Source: an uncultured Clostridia bacterium
GTDB lineage: Bacteria > Bacillota > Clostridia > Christensenellales > UBA1242
Reading direction: 5' to 3'
Length of the DNA: 6,581 bases
Assembly (NCBI GenBank): GCA_900554955.1
Contig: USJH01000055.1
Location: 1-6,581 of the forward strand
Positions 5,663 to 6,581 of the stretch are shown here, in pieces. Every line of letters starts with the position of its first letter. Within the stretch, counting starts at the first letter, position 1. Made by a program: the position numbers and the translations under genes. The notes under the pieces were generated by a model. That model ran no database searches. It worked only from the letters and a program-made list of their open reading frames with translations, and had not been told where the DNA came from.

Positions 5663-5716
5663 AAAAAAAGTTTTACGCAGGAGTTTATTTGCATAAATGA
5701 CTGTGTAAAACTTTTT
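5663..5716 (-). terminator. Rho-independent terminator of the rplM-rpsI operon
   Basis: A perfect 12-bp stem, AAAAAGTTTTAC (5665-5676) with GTAAAACTTTTT (5705-5716), encloses a 28-nt loop that holds a smaller imperfect hairpin. It begins 40 nt after the rpsI stop. On the minus strand the descending arm ends in a run of seven T. The symmetry gives T-runs on both sides, but no gene converges from the left. Confidence 0.75.
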
Positions 5717-5756
5717 ATATTTTCTGCACTTAGAAACATGAAGATTAGCTTTAAAA

Positions 5757-6170
5757 TTATCTCTTTGAGAATTGTGGAGCCTTACGAGCTTTCTTAAGTC
5801 CATATTTCTTTCTTTCTTTCATTCTTGGGTCACGTGTCAAGAATCCAGCAGCTTTGATGTCTGCTTTATAAGCTTCGTTTGAAAGAACCAAAGCTCTTGC
5901 AATTCCATGACGGCAAGCACCAGCTTGACCTGAAAGACCGCCACCATAAACATTAACGATAACGTCATATTTATTTTCAGCGCCAACCAAAACGAGTGGT
6001 TGTTTTACAATGTTGATGAGAGTGTCAAGACCAAAATATTTTTCAACTGGTTCTTTGTTGACAACAATGTTACCTTCACCAGGCATGATTCTTACTCTAG
6101 CAATTGCTTTTTTTCTTCTTCCAGTTCCCCAGATTTGTTCTTTTTTAGATACGGTTGCTTTTTTTGCCAT
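5757..6170 (-). CDS. rpsI: 30S ribosomal protein S9
   Basis: S9 (uS9) is a small-subunit protein whose C-terminal tail reaches the P-site tRNA. All family hallmarks are present in 137 residues: [20 protein letters not shown] (14-33), [23 protein letters not shown] (72-94), [27 protein letters not shown] (111-137) and the invariant SKR end. The N-terminal extension of about 10 residues ([10 protein letters not shown]) is ordinary. ATG at 6170 is supported by AAGGAG 9 nt upstream, lying in the last codons of rplM. Only 5 nt separate it from the rplM stop, so the two ribosomal genes are co-transcribed and probably translationally coupled. A hairpin terminator follows. Nothing odd was seen. Confidence 0.98.
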   Translation of the reverse strand: MAKKATVSKKEQIWGTGRRKKAIARVRIMPGEGNIVVNKEPVEKYFGLDTLINIVKQPLVLVGAENKYDVIVNVYGGGLSGQAGACRHGIARALVLSNEAYKADIKAAGFLTRDPRMKERKKYGLKKARKAPQFSKR

Positions 6171-6175
6171 TACTC

Positions 6176-6581
6176 TTATCTCCTTCCATCAAGATTAATA
6201 AGTTCTGGATTTTGAGCTTGATGTTCATGCTCTGCACCCTTGTAAACTCTTAATTTTTTGATCATTTGTCTGCCGATACGATTTTTTGGAAGCATTCCCT
6301 TAACAGCTTCGTAAACAGCTTTGTCTGATTTTTCTCTGAGCATTTCTTTGTATTGGATTTCTTTAAGGCCGCCAATATACAAAGTGTGGTATCTATAATA
6401 CTTTTGCTCCATTTTTTTACCAGTCAAAACAACTTTATCAGTATTGATAACAACAACATGGTCACCAGCATCTACGTTTGGAGTGAATTCTGGTTTATTT
6501 TTTCCACGGAGAATTGCAGCAACTTGACTTGCAAGTCTTCCAAGAGGCATATTTGTTGCGTCAACCAAATACCATTTTGTT
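6176..6581 (-). CDS. rplM: 50S ribosomal protein L13 (5' end outside the window)
   Basis: L13 (uL13) is an early-assembling large-subunit protein bound to 23S rRNA. The visible 134 residues include [17 protein letters not shown] near the edge, then the motifs [65 protein letters not shown] and the end INLDGRR. A TTG codon at 6568 could be taken as a start, but the frame stays open to the window edge and upstream codons encode T-K-W-Y-L, which matches the conserved L13 N-terminus. The true start, about 10 codons further up, therefore lies outside the window. The gene ends in TAA 5 nt before rpsI. Any autoregulatory leader for the operon would also lie outside. Confidence 0.97.
   Translation of the reverse strand, partial: TKWYLVDATNMPLGRLASQVAAILRGKNKPEFTPNVDAGDHVVVINTDKVVLTGKKMEQKYYRYHTLYIGGLKEIQYKEMLREKSDKAVYEAVKGMLPKNRIGRQMIKKLRVYKGAEHEHQAQNPELINLDGRR

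Noticed and set aside
6176..6568. TTG at 6568 as the start of L13
   Set aside because: The frame is open beyond it and encodes the conserved L13 residues K-W-Y-L just upstream, so the gene is cut by the window edge.

Overview
The window comes from the chromosome of an AT-rich, low-GC Gram-positive bacterium. It is most likely a member of the Clostridia or a neighbouring Bacillota lineage, possibly an uncultured host-associated one. The evidence is AT-rich codon use, AGGAG-type ribosome binding sites, WhiA, and a type II MurB beside a PHP protein and dnaE. All six recognised protein genes, plus one uncertain one, lie on the minus strand, so the biological order runs from the right end to the left end.

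At the right end is the classic rplM-rpsI pair (ribosomal proteins L13 and S9). rplM runs off the window at its 5' end. A strong hairpin terminator follows rpsI. Next comes about 750 bp without a convincing gene (5010-5756). It is a mosaic of short repeats: a CAG-block family with three direct and two inverted copies, and a second direct repeat. These surround a GC-richer core with several nested or mutually exclusive hairpins and two further minus-strand terminator-like hairpins.

Downstream is a membrane-anchored protein that resembles the substrate-binding components of ABC transporters (3810-5009). A 100-bp gap separates it from a compact four-gene cluster: murB, a stand-alone PHP-family phosphoesterase, whiA and dnaE. 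The last three junctions are a 41-bp overlap, a 25-bp gap and a one-base TAATG overlap, so the four genes are probably one operon. Together they link peptidoglycan precursor synthesis (MurB), control of division and chromosome segregation (WhiA) and DNA replication (DnaE). In relatives this neighbourhood usually also carries rapZ and yvcK just before whiA, and both are absent here.

The coding part is mostly housekeeping. The least explained part is the repeat mosaic and its GC-rich core between rpsI and the binding-protein-like gene. It could be a dispersed repeat, a small structured RNA or a degraded mobile element, and the sequence alone does not decide. No CRISPR array, transposase, tRNA, rRNA or defence system was seen.
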